Positions 14,105 to 25,613 of a stretch of DNA of 64,000 nt are shown piece after piece. Within the stretch, counting starts at the first letter, position 1. Every line of letters starts with the position of its first letter. Position numbers and translations under genes: made by a program. Source of the stretch: Notolepis coatsorum (lineage: Eukaryota > Chordata > Actinopteri > Aulopiformes > Paralepididae); NCBI GenBank assembly GCA_963971535.1, contig OZ020598.1, forward strand, positions 84,504,188-84,568,187, in the 5' to 3' direction. The notes under the pieces are model-generated. The model was not told where the DNA came from. It ran no database searches and saw only the letters and a list, made by a program, of their open reading frames with translations.

Positions 14105-14604
14105 TAGTCAGGGTTTTGTGCCAGCTTCGCCCTATTGTCCAATAGGCAAAGCAAGACGTTGAAGCCAGTATGAGATATAACGAAGGTTATGTATTACAAC
14201 CCAAGTTATATTAATTGTGTCACCTATTGGACTGCTCTGGCACCAATGTCTGTCCACTGAAAGAATTTTACTCAACACAGTTATCACTGGCCAGGACCAC
14301 ACCCTCTCTGCTTGACATAATAAGCCGGTGTGTTAGACGTCTATCACTGACCACACCCTCTGCTTGTTATTAAAAACAGTTACATACTGAGGTAGGGAGG
14401 TTTCTGATCATGTTCTTAAATTAAAAACAGTTACACACTTAGATAGGGAGGATTGTGATTAATAGTTTTAAATTAAAAAGTTATTACCCACTCTGCTTGT
14501 TATTAAAACACGTACACACTGAGGTAGGGAGGGTTGTGAACATGTTTTTAAATTAAAAACAGTTGCACACTGAGGTAGGGAGGTTTGGGATTAAATTGTT
14601 CATA
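14105..14604. repeat. Unassigned sequence with a degenerate repeat of about 66 bp (14355-14600)
   Basis: Units share TTAAAAACAGTTACACACT and GAGGTAGGGAGG. No gene seen. Confidence 0.65.
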
Positions 14605-14620
14605 AGATAGTGGAGTATAG

Positions 14621-15057
14621 GGCGGTTAGGTGGCCGAGCGGAGATTGCGTTCGTCACCAACCCCAGCTTGGCTGGCCGTCTGCACTAATACAATTGGCTG
14701 TATTAGAGGGTGGGAGAAGCTGGCGGGGTGGGTCCGGGTCGTTGTAAACAGCGACTCCTACAGTTCGGTCGGGGCGCCTGCTAAGCGCGGATAGGACTTG
14801 AGGGGGATAGTGTGGTCCTCCCACACGCTACGCCCTCTCGATGAGAATCCGCGCTGCCAGGTGAAAAGAAGCGGTGATTGGCTGGACGTGTGTCGGAGGA
14901 AGCACGTGGTAGCCTCCACTCTCCCAGATGATCTGACTGTGGGGGGTAAGTGCGCAGCGACCAGGAAGGGACTGGGAATTGGCATACGACTAACATTGGG
15001 ATGGGAGAAAATCGGAGGAAAATGGAGGGGGAAAAAAGACCAATAAAAAAAAAAAAA
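14621..15057 (+). mobile_element. Full-length tRNA-derived SINE with perfect target duplication
   Basis: The head contains TGGCCGAGCGG, an A-box-like motif of tRNA genes. The body is unique in this window and the 3' end is A-rich (AATAAAAAAAAAAAAA). AGATAGTGGAGTATAG (16 bp) occurs at 14605-14620 and 15058-15073, a perfect target-site duplication. A B box could not be placed with confidence. Confidence 0.75.
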
Positions 15058-15073
15058 AGATAGTGGAGTATAG

Positions 15074-15395
15074 ATTTTTAGTACGAGTTGAAAATCATTC
15101 CAGGAAGCTGGTGCATCAAAACAAAAGTTCAGACTGAACTTGAGGGACCTTAAGTGTAAGCTAATCATTTAAGCAGGTCAGATAAGGTCCATAATTCCAA
15201 TCAAGCCTCATTGTGATATATGGTAAAACATTTCCATCAATGGCCTTAAAAATAAACAGATCCCAATGTCTATTTTGTCTTTTTGATAGAGAAGACCAAC
15301 TCATCTTATCATACAGGATGCAATGATGAGTGCCGTAACTACAGTAGGCTATCACCAGTAATGAATCTATGAGCAGAATGATAGGCATGTCTAGG
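15074..15395 (-). pseudogene. LINE-C ORF2 C-terminal fragment
   Basis: The - strand reads THHCILYDKMSWSSLSKRQ and RHWDLFIFKAIDG. A related peptide (THHCILYDKVGWSSLAESR and HWYLFINKVLIG) is encoded on the + strand at 28140-28360. These are two copies of one LINE family. The SINE at 14621 is inserted into this element's 3' side. Confidence 0.6.
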
Positions 15396-16990
15396 CTAGA
15401 TTAGGTGGAAGAGCTTGTTAGGTGACCAGAGGGGGCCTTAGGTCCGCAGGCTTGGTGTGGATGTGTATTCGACACTGCACTCCCCTGGGTCCTCAGTAAT
15501 TCACCCACCAAGTCACACACACACACACACACACACTCAAACTCTTAAGCAACGCACTCGCACGCACGTCGCAGCACTTTGCACTCGTCTGCTGGCTCCA
15601 GGCTGCATTTTTCGGTGATCAACCAATACATTGTTTGAAAGTTTAATTTGCAGCCTTTCGATTGTCACCACACTCAACCTATTGCGTGCATCAGGTCTCG
15701 AGTTACAAGACGAAATATCCAGTGAGCGTCATTTGACAAGCCGTTCCGATGAGTGTCCACGTCCAGTTGTAAATGGTCCTAAACTGACCAGTCAGCACTG
15801 ATGGCGAAAATGATTGACCACCGTTGTAGCCAAGGAGCCTCTGCTCCGAAAGCGATCCCAGACGAGCGCTGATTGCAACGAGAAAGGGGCAGAAGAAGAA
15901 AACAATTGGTGGATTTCTTTTGTCAAATCAGTTGTGCAATAGTCACTTTTGGTGAGTTGTTTCTATACAATTCACTTATATGACATTTAGGTATGACACA
16001 GGACTACACAAGCATTTAGTATAGAAATGTGTCAACAGACTAAAGCAGGGAACCACAATATTTTGCATACAAATTATGCAGAATGTAATATCATAACTGT
16101 CTATTATTTTTCTTGCAATTAAGCCAATTTTCCTTAGGTACGGTTTTGAGGTGTGTGTTCGACAGAATGTATCAAAAACACATTCACAAAAAGTATGGGT
16201 TACTGAATGCTGAACTGCACTGTTATAATCACTAAGCCATTGTAAGACCTTACCTGTGTCCCTGTATCACTTGTCTCTGCTGCCCTTTGATTAAAAAACG
16301 TCTGTATGTCCATTTTCCTTTTTTTGGGGCATATTTCAGTTAGTCACCTATAGTAAAAGTCACCTAGTAAAAGTGAGATAATTGACTATATCAAAACATG
16401 CTAGGGCTGTACCGAATAGTTCAAAGCTTCGTTCATAATGTTGACATTCGAATTCTAAATCAACATAATCTTTTATTTATTTTTTATTTTTATTTTTATT
16501 TGCCAAGGTATGGCGACGCCCCTGGGGTCCCCCACCAGGAAATATTTTGTTACAAAGACTTAATTTCCTGCATTCTGGTGAATTTTAGTGCATGTGAATC
16601 ACAAACAAATGAGCCAACAATTGCTTAGTACAATGTATTGTTATGAACCTCAAATAAAACTGTTGTGGCACTTGCAATGCTACCCTCTCCACCTTCAAAA
16701 AGAAAAAAGCAAGAGCACAACATATTTTTCTCTTTACTATTATAATACAGTTAACCACTCTCTCCACCTATTCAAACAGAGCAAGAGCACAATACCATAT
16801 TCACTTTACTGATGCACCCATCAACGGTTAAAATAGCCCTTTACACAAACATCAAATAACAGACCTTTCATTACAATACTATAATAACAGTAGCCACTGT
16901 CAGAATAGTGACACATGTATCGCGTCACTTCGCGTGTGGTGAGCACACGCATGCATGCACAACGAAGACAGACGATTGCGTTGTCTGAAT
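15396..16990. other. Intergenic with a fragment related to the 5320-6281 element
   Basis: The stretch at about 15650-15900 shares words with the TTAA element at 5320-6281 (ACAAGACGAAATATCCAGTGAGC against ATAAGACGAAACAGCCAACGAGC), but its ends were not found. The remainder shows nothing recognisable. Confidence 0.4.
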
Positions 16991-17765
16991 GAATGAATGA
17001 ATGAAAACTTTATTAACAGATTGCAGAATGGGTACAGTGCAGTACAGCTCAATACATACAATTGTTAAGGGGATGCAGACCAGAGAAAGACTTTCGTCTT
17101 GTTTACACCAGGGTCCCCCATTTCCAATTCATCGTAACATATATGACATACATGACATACAGATAGACAGTACTGCTACATCTATACATTTATGACATAC
17201 CAGATTTGCAATTACAGTACTGTATTTGTGATACAAAAAGAGTCCAGAAAGAAAAGAGTATATACATTAGGCGTAGAAACTGTACATTGGAGGTGGTTGG
17301 GGGGGGGGGGGGGGGGGTGGGTAGGAGTGGGGGGGGGGGGGGGGGGGGTTGGGTAGGAGTGGGGGGGGGGGGGGGGTTGGGTAGGAGGGGTGGGGACTGT
17401 ACATTGGAGGTGGTTGGGTGGGGGGGGGGGGGGGGGGGGTAGGAGGGGTGGGGGGGGGACACTGTACAACTGTACAAACAACACTGTACATTGGATTATT
17501 GACAAGACCATACTTGGTAATTTACTGTACATTGGCGGGGGTTGTGTTCGGACATTTACAGGGGCCAGTTTCGAGTTGCAGTCTCCCTTAGGTGTTTTTT
17601 GAGAGTGTTTTTGAAAGTGGGTAGTGATTCACATTCCTTTACAGCTTTGGGTAGGGCGTTCCACATTGATGTGGCATAATTGCGAAACGTGTTTAGTCCC
17701 TTGTTTGAGCCGAATCTGGGTTTAACATGATTTGTGGAGCTCCCTCTGGTGTTGTGATCGTGGTA
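16991..17765 (-). mobile_element. LINE-A copy with ORF2 C-terminus and expanded poly-G tract
   Basis: From left: an (AATG)n tail, the 3' UTR, then a G-rich tract at 17296-17460. On the - strand the ORF2 C-terminus reads FRNYATSMWNALPKAVKE and SLPTFKNTLKKHLRETATRN at about 17560-17700. This identifies the LINE-A family as CR1/L2-like. In the other copies the matching tract is a short C-rich run (sense strand), so the G runs here are an expansion. Confidence 0.75.
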
Positions 17766-18088
17766 TTCACTGATTTAATCATTTTAACTATAAAATGAGC
17801 TCAAAGTATGAGCTCACTGACTGAAATTTCCAACAAAAAGCATCAATTGTCAAATAATATTGATCACATTAACTAGACTAGATGTTTTTGAGGAAATTAG
17901 AAAGGGAACAACAACTTAACCCTTGTGTCTGATCAGATTCTTATTTTTTGATAACTTTGCAGTGATTATGTTTGTAGCCAATATATGTGGCAAAGGTGTG
18001 TAATCTTTGAATTATCTTGGAATTATTTTGACTTTCTCTTTCATAAATTGTTTATTCAACTTCAGCCCCGATCATAACCACCACATAT
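17766..18088. other. Intergenic, nothing recognised
   Basis: AT-rich sequence with no supported gene or element end. Confidence 0.35.
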
Positions 18089-19796
18089 TGGTCTCATTCC
18101 CGAAATGTTTTCAAAGAGTTATTCTGGAAGACTTATCTTGGAACCACTGAGACAGAATCAATTACAAGTTCACTCTGAGTCCCCAACGTGCTGGTAATAT
18201 GTCTTAAGTGGCTGAAACGGTCGCACAAATGATATATGATCTGATATCTGCTTGGAGAATGGCATTCTGACTTAAACTCGAAACGCGCGTTCCCGTTCAG
18301 GTCATTTGCATACAAAACGCCTCCAGAGCTCCTTATAAGGCAACTAGTGACGCAGCTGTGTGAAAATGGAATGGCGGAAGTGCTTTGCGAGCCTTGCGAG
18401 CCATCAAAACTAGATTAGATTAATGTATTGGCATCATATACAGCTCGTGGTACACCTGCCGCAGCGCACGCGCACACACACACGCGCGCACGCGCAGTAC
18501 TGTATATGAATGAATGAATGAAATATAATATATATAGCCTACGGCGGGCGTAATGAATGAACGCAGTATGGCTTATTATTCCATAATTAAGCCTATACTG
18601 TTCATTCGTAGGCACACACAAGACTTGTTATGGAATATTAATGCAGTCTATTTCCACCGATTAGCTTTAGTTCTTATTTATTTATCCACTGTCATTTCAG
18701 TGTTGGTGAGGCTATATAGTGTATTTCAATATAAGTTTAATTGATTAATGATATATTCGAAGGAATGCAGGTTTATAGCTATATCAACCCCCTCCAATGT
18801 ACAGTAAATGACCAAGTATGGTTTTGTCAATATTCCAATTTACAGTTTTGCTTGTACAGTGTAAGTCTATCCCCCACCCACCCCTCCTACCCAACCTCCT
18901 CCAACAGTTTCTACGTCAAATGTACTCTCTTTTCTGGACTCTTTTTGTATCACAAACAGTACTGTATTTGCAAATCTGGTATGTCATAAATGTATAGATG
19001 TAGCAGTACTGTCTATCTGTGTCGTGTGTGTCATATATGTTATGATGAATTGAAAATGGGGGACCCTGATGTAAACAAGACGAAAGTCTTTCTCTGGTCT
19101 GCATCCCCTTATGTAATTGAGCTGTAGCCTATACTGTACTGTACCTATTCTACAATCTGTTAATAAAGTTTTCAATCAATCAAACAAAGGTCTGTCCCAT
19201 TGTATACCAATCAATGGGATACATTGCATGTTGACCTGCATTCTTTCAAATGTATATAATTAATCATTAAAACAGATGTGTAACAAATAAGAAATACAAA
19301 TTGCACAGAAGGCATTAAATAATTATTATTTTCAATCATTTCACAATAATGCCATAATTGTGTTTGAATATCTGAGTAATTAAAGTAATTATACATTTGA
19401 CCAAAATAGCTGGTTCAGATATGGTTAAGCAGCTGCCCTGTGATCAGATGAATCCATATTATTTATTTTTCCGACATCAAATGCGTAATTTCTTATCGTA
19501 CAAATATTGTCATATTTATTTTAATTATGATTAAGTAATTAATTCCAAGAAGGCCTGTAGCGTTGACATGACGGAATCACTATGAGAACACAGTCTGTCA
19601 AGTTAATAAAATGTTCAATTACTCAATCAATCATAAGACTGCTCCTCAGCACTCTTAAATCTGCTCTCAGCCACAATCAAATCTGATCTCAGGAAAATTT
19701 GGGGACTCGCGCTCCCAGCCCTAATATGTCTTAAATGGGCCGAAATCTGGCTAAGATGAAACTTTTGGTCGTAAATTCGTTCGGGAATGAGACTCA
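18089..19796. mobile_element. 1.71 kb inverted-repeat DNA element, copy 2
   Basis: The left end is TGGTCTCATTCCCGAAAT and the right end is ATTCGTTCGGGAATGAGACTCA. It is collinear with copy 1 (9871-11707), including the nested LINE-A 3' end at 18790-19182. It lacks the 80-bp inverted-repeat insert and one arm of the long hairpin. Confidence 0.75.
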
Positions 19797-20516
19797 TTGT
19801 TTTTTGTAATGTCAGATTTAACAACTCCTTTCAGAAAAGTGGGAGTATTTCATTTTTAATCTGAAGTTGAATAAAATATTTATGGAAAAGAAAGTGGGAA
19901 ATTATTTCAACATATAATCTTTTTATGGCGTTTTTCCAATTTAGTCCCCCAATATGGTAAGAGTATAACACTTTAGTTTTCAGACACAGAAGTTATGACA
20001 TCATACGGTGACATCACCAAGGTTCTAGAATGTTTGATTATGACATCATACTGTGACATCACAAATGTTCTAGAATGTTCTATTAGGACAAATAAGCCGT
20101 TCAATGACTTTATCTAAATCCAATCAATATTCCTAATGCCGTTTCAATGTAAGGTTATACAAATAAACATATAAACATTCATATAATACAATAACCTAAA
20201 TATATAGCTTTGGCTCCTACACAAGGGTTAAATTATAAAAAAAAATCTTGGCAGATTTAACATTGAGCTTTTGACAGGGGAGATGATGCATTGCATGGTA
20301 ACGTTAGCTAGCTAACATCCACATGTTTATTTGTATCACTGACTAACCTGCTGGTTCCTTGACCTTGGTGCAAGAAAACATTTGATAAATGTTGCCGGAT
20401 TTAGCAGCATCTCCTGTAAGGGCCTTTCTTTTTCTTTGTTTAACCCTCACTCCTCCACCCTTTCTTTTTCTTCCACTGTCCATCTTGACATCAACGTTAA
20501 TTGACTTTCGCTCTAC
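19797..20516. promoter_or_regulatory. Intergenic with tandem CRE-like and heat-shock-element-like motifs (19994-20090)
   Basis: Two 44-bp units contain TGACATCATAC and TGACATCAC (near-CRE) followed by GTTCTAGAATGTT. The second unit reads TTCTAGAATGTTC at 20068-20080, a perfect TTCnnGAAnnTTC heat-shock element core. No gene starts nearby, so function is unproven. A 78-residue frame on the - strand at 20343-20579, rich in Lys and Arg, resembles nothing certain. Confidence 0.3.
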
Positions 20517-20519
20517 TGT

Positions 20520-21290
20520 GGCCATGTTTAGACGGAGAGAGTCTGAACAGAAACCGCAAAAGTCATCTTGCGGTCTCACTTTTAATGTTGCGTTTAGACT
20601 AGTGTTTTGGGATGGAATTCTGCATGCAGACGAGGCTGTGTCAACTCGAGACGACGGAGCCCCGCTGTCACACGATTGGCGCAGATGTCACATGACCAGA
20701 AACGTCAGTGGCCAATCAGATCGCGCAAACCGAACGCGGAAGTGCAACTCCGTTACGGAAAATATTCACGCAACCCATACGCTACACTGCCTCAGGTCGT
20801 TGAGACAACCAGGCATGCTGTGAAGACCCGCCCTACTCTGCCTCTGATTCGCAGACTGTGGGTGGGGGAATGTGATTGGACCAAAGCAGAATCACACAGA
20901 CAGTGGCTCCAGTCACTAATAGTTGCGATAGCCGCTGGACTGATTCTTGTGTATTTAAAAGTACTGCCAATGTAGCCTTCAGGTGATCTCCGTGGATATA
21001 ATCAGACATGCTTGTTCGCTTTGTTTGCGCTTCTAGGCTACTGGCGCATGCCTGTGACGTAAGCAGTACGCGACGAGAGCCTTGACAACCCTTTCGTCAT
21101 AGTTTTATGCGGTTTGACTGTTCAGATGATAGCGCGAAGGTGTATCGTTTCTAGGATTTCCACCCAGGAAGGTGGTCTAATTTTTTTGCGGATTCTCCCC
21201 GCAAAAACGCTGTTGCCGTATAAACAAAAGGCACATCCGAAAAAATATTTTTCCGGATTCACCTGCTAGCGTTTCTGTCTAAACATGGCC
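20520..21290. mobile_element. DNA element bounded by GGCCATGTTTAGAC inverted ends
   Basis: GGCCATGTTTAGAC at 20520-20533 is inverted at 21277-21290. TGT flanks both sides (20517-20519 and 21291-21293), a possible 3-bp target duplication. An internal stretch at 20663-20757 is homologous to the inverted-repeat arms at 31192-31535. No transposase was read. Confidence 0.55.
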
Positions 21291-21437
21291 TGTATCTCTC
21301 CCGAGTCCCTCACTACCTGGCTCACTGCCTGGCTGTTATTCTGTATCCGAGTGCCATCTGCCATTCCATTCGCCGCCTCCGCTGTCAATCAGTTGTATCG
21401 CCTGGTCCCGCCTCCACCAATCACAAGCGGCAGCACG

Positions 21438-21439
<2 letters not shown>

Positions 21440-21519
<80 letters not shown>
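21440..21519. repeat. (TG)n microsatellite
   Basis: About 40 TG units. Confidence 0.97.
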
Positions 21520-21521
<2 letters not shown>

Positions 21522-21540
21522 TCCGCGAGAGGGAGAGAGT

Positions 21541-22577
21541 CAGGCCCTGTCCACACGATCACGGGTATTAATGCAAAAAAATTTAACTCTGTCCACACGA
21601 CTGGTTTAAACTCTGCACGAGTGATGTCATATACATGTAGTACAATGCCAAAGCAGTTGGTGGCGATGTTGTTCAGACATGAAGGCCATTTCAACCAATC
21701 AGAAAAGGTTGAACGCTCACTACACTTCCTGCTTAAAAACAATAAAGTCACCATCTTTAAATACCTCGCGTTAGCCATTTAGCCAACGTAGCATTTATTT
21801 TTCAGCAAAGAAAGTGCAATAAAAGTGCAATAAACAAAACGGATACATTCACTGTGTTCTGCCTCTCATTTGTTGATGAAACAAAACCAACATCAACATA
21901 ATTTACCACCAAGAGCGGATAGTTTAGTCTCACAAAAAGATCTCCGGTGTTGTTAGCTACATGCTAATGTGAATGGCATTCTCTATGTATAGTTAGCATC
22001 GAGGCTAGCTGAGGCTAGCATCAGCGATTTTGTTAGCTTACATGCTAACGTAATAATGTGGTAACGTTAACGCTAGTAGAATGAATGGATGCAAACGTTA
22101 TTTAACACATTGCAGAATGGGTACAATACAATACGGCTCAATACAAACAATTGTTAAGGGGTTGCAGACTGGACTGGGTTCCTTATAACAATAACTTGAC
22201 AACACATGAGTTTAGTTTAGCCGCAGCTACAGGTTTTACTCTGGTCAGGTCAGGAATGCGACAACAGACATCATCAGTCGATCACAACACTCTTCAACAC
22301 AGACGATACGTTTCGAACAAAAGTTTGTTACTATCATTTTCATATAACGCTACTTGGGACAGCTCTGCTGTAAACACTGGGAATAACCTCGGTTGCTATG
22401 CCCACACGCACCCACTGAAACCGGGATGCGCGCAAAACTTCACCCTGGACTCCGGTTTTCAAAGGCCGCGGTTGCAGTGTAGCAAAACCCCGGTTGTGTG
22501 TGGGCGAACAGTGCAACTTACTGCGCACATACAATCACGGTTACATTAAACCCAGCGCTCGTGTAGACAGCCCCTCA
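21541..22577. mobile_element. Possible DNA element with degenerate inverted ends
   Basis: AGGCCCTGTCCACACGA near 21542 is approximately inverted by TCGTGTAGACAGCCCCT near 22559-22575. It encloses a partial LINE-A 3' end (22082-22170). The ends are imperfect and no target duplication was found. Confidence 0.35.
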
Positions 22578-22807
22578 GATAGTTCTCCAACTCTGTCGCA
22601 GACAGTGAAATCCTGGTTGTTCCCCACCCACCTAGGTTATCTAACTATCGCGCCACCACAACTAGAAACAATGGCCTGGCAAAAAGATTTAATAATTATA
22701 ATATATATATATATATTTTTATGTATATACATTTTTTTTTTTTTATCTGTGCAGGCCAGGCCACCGGGAAAACTCCCGGTGCTCCCGATGGCCAGTCCGG
22801 GCCTGAA

Positions 22808-23756
22808 CACAATCTATGCCACGCAATATGAGCATCTTATAGCTCTGATGCCACCGCTGTAAGCCTATGGAGTCGCTCACCTTCTTTGCAGGGCTATAAC
22901 TATTTAAATAGTATAGCTATATCTGCATTACTATGGCCCATTCGACATCGGGTATCTATCGTTTAGGATGTGGGAACGTTATATTTTTCCATTCATACAT
23001 TGTTGTTTAATACCGTCGTGAATATAAGTATGTTTTTAGAGTGGTCTGCGGTAATTCCTAGAACGCGATTTATAGGCGCCGATGCATATTATACTTAATC
23101 GATTGGCATTTCGTCCATATACACGCTACAATTAAAATTTCAAATGCATATGATCGGTATATATTATCCTCCATCATGCATGAAGGAAATGGGGGGGGGG
23201 TCATTTCTGATTAATTGATTGTCAATAACGGCTTTCTTTAGTACAACATCATACGTTGATCAGATGGATTGCAATGAAAGAAATGGACAATCGAGCTGGA
23301 ATTAACGTTAGATTCCTCTTACCTCTGGCCGATGATACTGGAGGAAAAATATTCCAATTATTTGTTTCACATCTGCTAGATCGTATGTCCATTTGGCCGA
23401 CAACATAAACTCCAAAAGCATAATGATTCTTGCGTCTCGAAGGCTATTCAATGCACTTGACTGTTCATCTGGATTCACGTTACAAGAAAACTGTGCCGGG
23501 ACGACATTCGCCGATGCACAGAGTCATACTTCCTGTAGAAAGTATGTGCAACATCGGCCTAAATCCACCAGGGGGCGGTATCGGGCCGTTGCAATCGCAG
23601 GCAGAGTGTCAGAGTTTCCCAGAGCCTTGGTGGATGAATTATGAATGGGAATAGCGAATAAAAGAAATAACGATCACAATATCGAGTTTACTCGTTGTTG
23701 CCGTTATTCGATTGGCAGGGCAATAACGAGTTAACTCGTTCTTGGCGCAGAATGTG
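22808..23756. mobile_element. TTAA-type non-autonomous DNA element, copy B
   Basis: The right end is CTTGGCGCAGAATGTG then TTAA at 23757-23760. The left end is degenerate (TGAA then CACAATCTATGCC). Its body is collinear with copy A at 1384-2343, sharing CTATGGAG, CTTTGCAGGGCTATAACT and ATGGCCCATTC in order. Confidence 0.6.
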
Positions 23757-23949
23757 TTAAAAACAGGCATCTGGCAACCACTAAACAGAAATGTGAGTAC
23801 AAAATACTTTTACTTCAGTGTATTCAACCCTCTGTTACTCTATTTCATTAGCACTCAAAGTGATTTTTCTTTATTGTGTACGCAACTACAAAACAACTAC
23901 TATGCAAAAACAAAACAAAAAAATACCCCCATTTCCCCCCGATGCTTAA

Positions 23950-24837
23950 CACATTCAGTGCCAATCACGACTATAGTCGGGTTATCTCGCCATGCGTTGA
24001 GCGCCAAGACCCCCGAAAACCTGAGTATACTCGGGTTTTCATCGTTTTTTCTTTTATTCAATTTTATTATCCTATACAGTCTCACGGACCTCTGTGTATC
24101 ATTGGGACTCATTCTGAGACCTCGAGAGTGCAATGCCGGCCAAATCCTGCTAGGTGGCAGTATCGCCTACCCTTTGAAACCATATTTCACACTGTGTGTT
24201 ACATTTTATATGGTCCGGGCGGCGAAATGGGACCCGGGCAAGTGAAAGGCTTCATTCGAGCAGCTTGGAACACGTCCAGCACACTTGATGCATAGTTTGT
24301 CCCATTTCATGTCAGCGACTGGAAAATCAACTGGAAATCGCAATCAGACCATTGGGATATTCATTTTGGAATACCTCCAAGCAAAGGTAAGGACTCTATG
24401 ACATCAACCCTACTTTGATCCTACAATGATTTCACATCGATCACAACGATCACATACTCCAAAACGTATGCCGTTGCTGACGATCAGAGCATCACAAAAC
24501 GACCCCCCCCCCCTTTGATACCTTCATGATGAAACATAATACCTATTATATACCTTTGATTTGGAGATAGTATTGTGTCAGCTTCCAGGAATTAGCCCGG
24601 ATCACTCTGAAACTATACAATATTCACCACGGGATAACACGCGAACGTATACATGAAAAAATCTCTCTTTTTTACATGTTGGACGAGAGATAGTGATGGG
24701 TAAATTAGCCATAGTATTGTCTCCATAGCTATAATATAGAATATAGATATAGCTCTGCAAACACCATGAAAATGACCATCTTTTAAAGCGTGGCGCAGAG
24801 ACAGCAGGGATGGGGGCACACGCTGGCGCTGAATGAG
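23950..24837. mobile_element. TTAA-flanked non-autonomous DNA element, copy C (piggyBac-like)
   Basis: The left end is TTAA CACATTCAGTGCCA; the right end, reverse-complemented, is TTAA CTCATTCAGCGCCAG. TTAA lies at 23946-23949 and 24838-24841. Its terminal repeats belong to the same group as copies A and B. Confidence 0.7.
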
Positions 24838-25039
24838 TTAAGACTTAAGAGGTTAAAAAATATCAGAAATGACGAGAACTAGCTACTCTGCACTGTCTTC
24901 CAGTAACATTTAGAATGTATCTTAAAGTCCTCCTCCTTTGACAATTATCTTGTTAACTACTGTATGTGCCCCCAAGAACATTACAATCATCTACTACTGG
25001 TTTATTGAAGGTTCCCAGCAACAGCCAAAAGAAAAAAGA

Positions 25040-25177
<138 letters not shown>

Positions 25178-25489
25178 TACTACAAACTGACCACCTGAGA
25201 GAGCCAGATTCCTTGTCATCCACATGGGGTATATCTAAACAAAAGGGGGGGGGGGACAAATGGAGGGGAAGGGGGAGGGGTTGTGATAGCGGACTGACTG
25301 CATTCCCTTTAGCCCTTGTGCCTTGTTAAGTAACTGACAGAGTTGTCACCTTAGTGCATGAAAAGATTGCATCACGTTCAAGGTCATAAAAAACTTAATT
25401 TGTAATATTTCGTTCCAATTATTCTTTTATGAATACCACTATGAACCTAACTCAACATATCTATCAAAGATTCAAAATATTTCCGTTTG

Positions 25490-25613
25490 TAGGGTTAGGG
25501 TTAGGGTTAGGGTTAGGGTTAGGGTTGGGGTTGGGGTTAGGGTTAGGGTTAGGGTTGGGGTTAGGGTTAGGGTTAGGGTTAGGGTTAGGGTTGGGGTTAG
25601 GGTTAGGTTAGGG
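25490..25613 (+). repeat. Interstitial telomeric array (TTAGGG)n
   Basis: About 20 hexamers, mostly TTAGGG with several TTGGGG variants. The array ends GGTTAGGG at 25613, where a hAT element is inserted. Confidence 0.95.

Noticed and set aside
20343..20579. A 78-residue Lys/Arg-rich frame on the - strand
   Set aside because: It could be the start of a hAT-type transposase, but there is no supporting downstream sequence, so no call was made.
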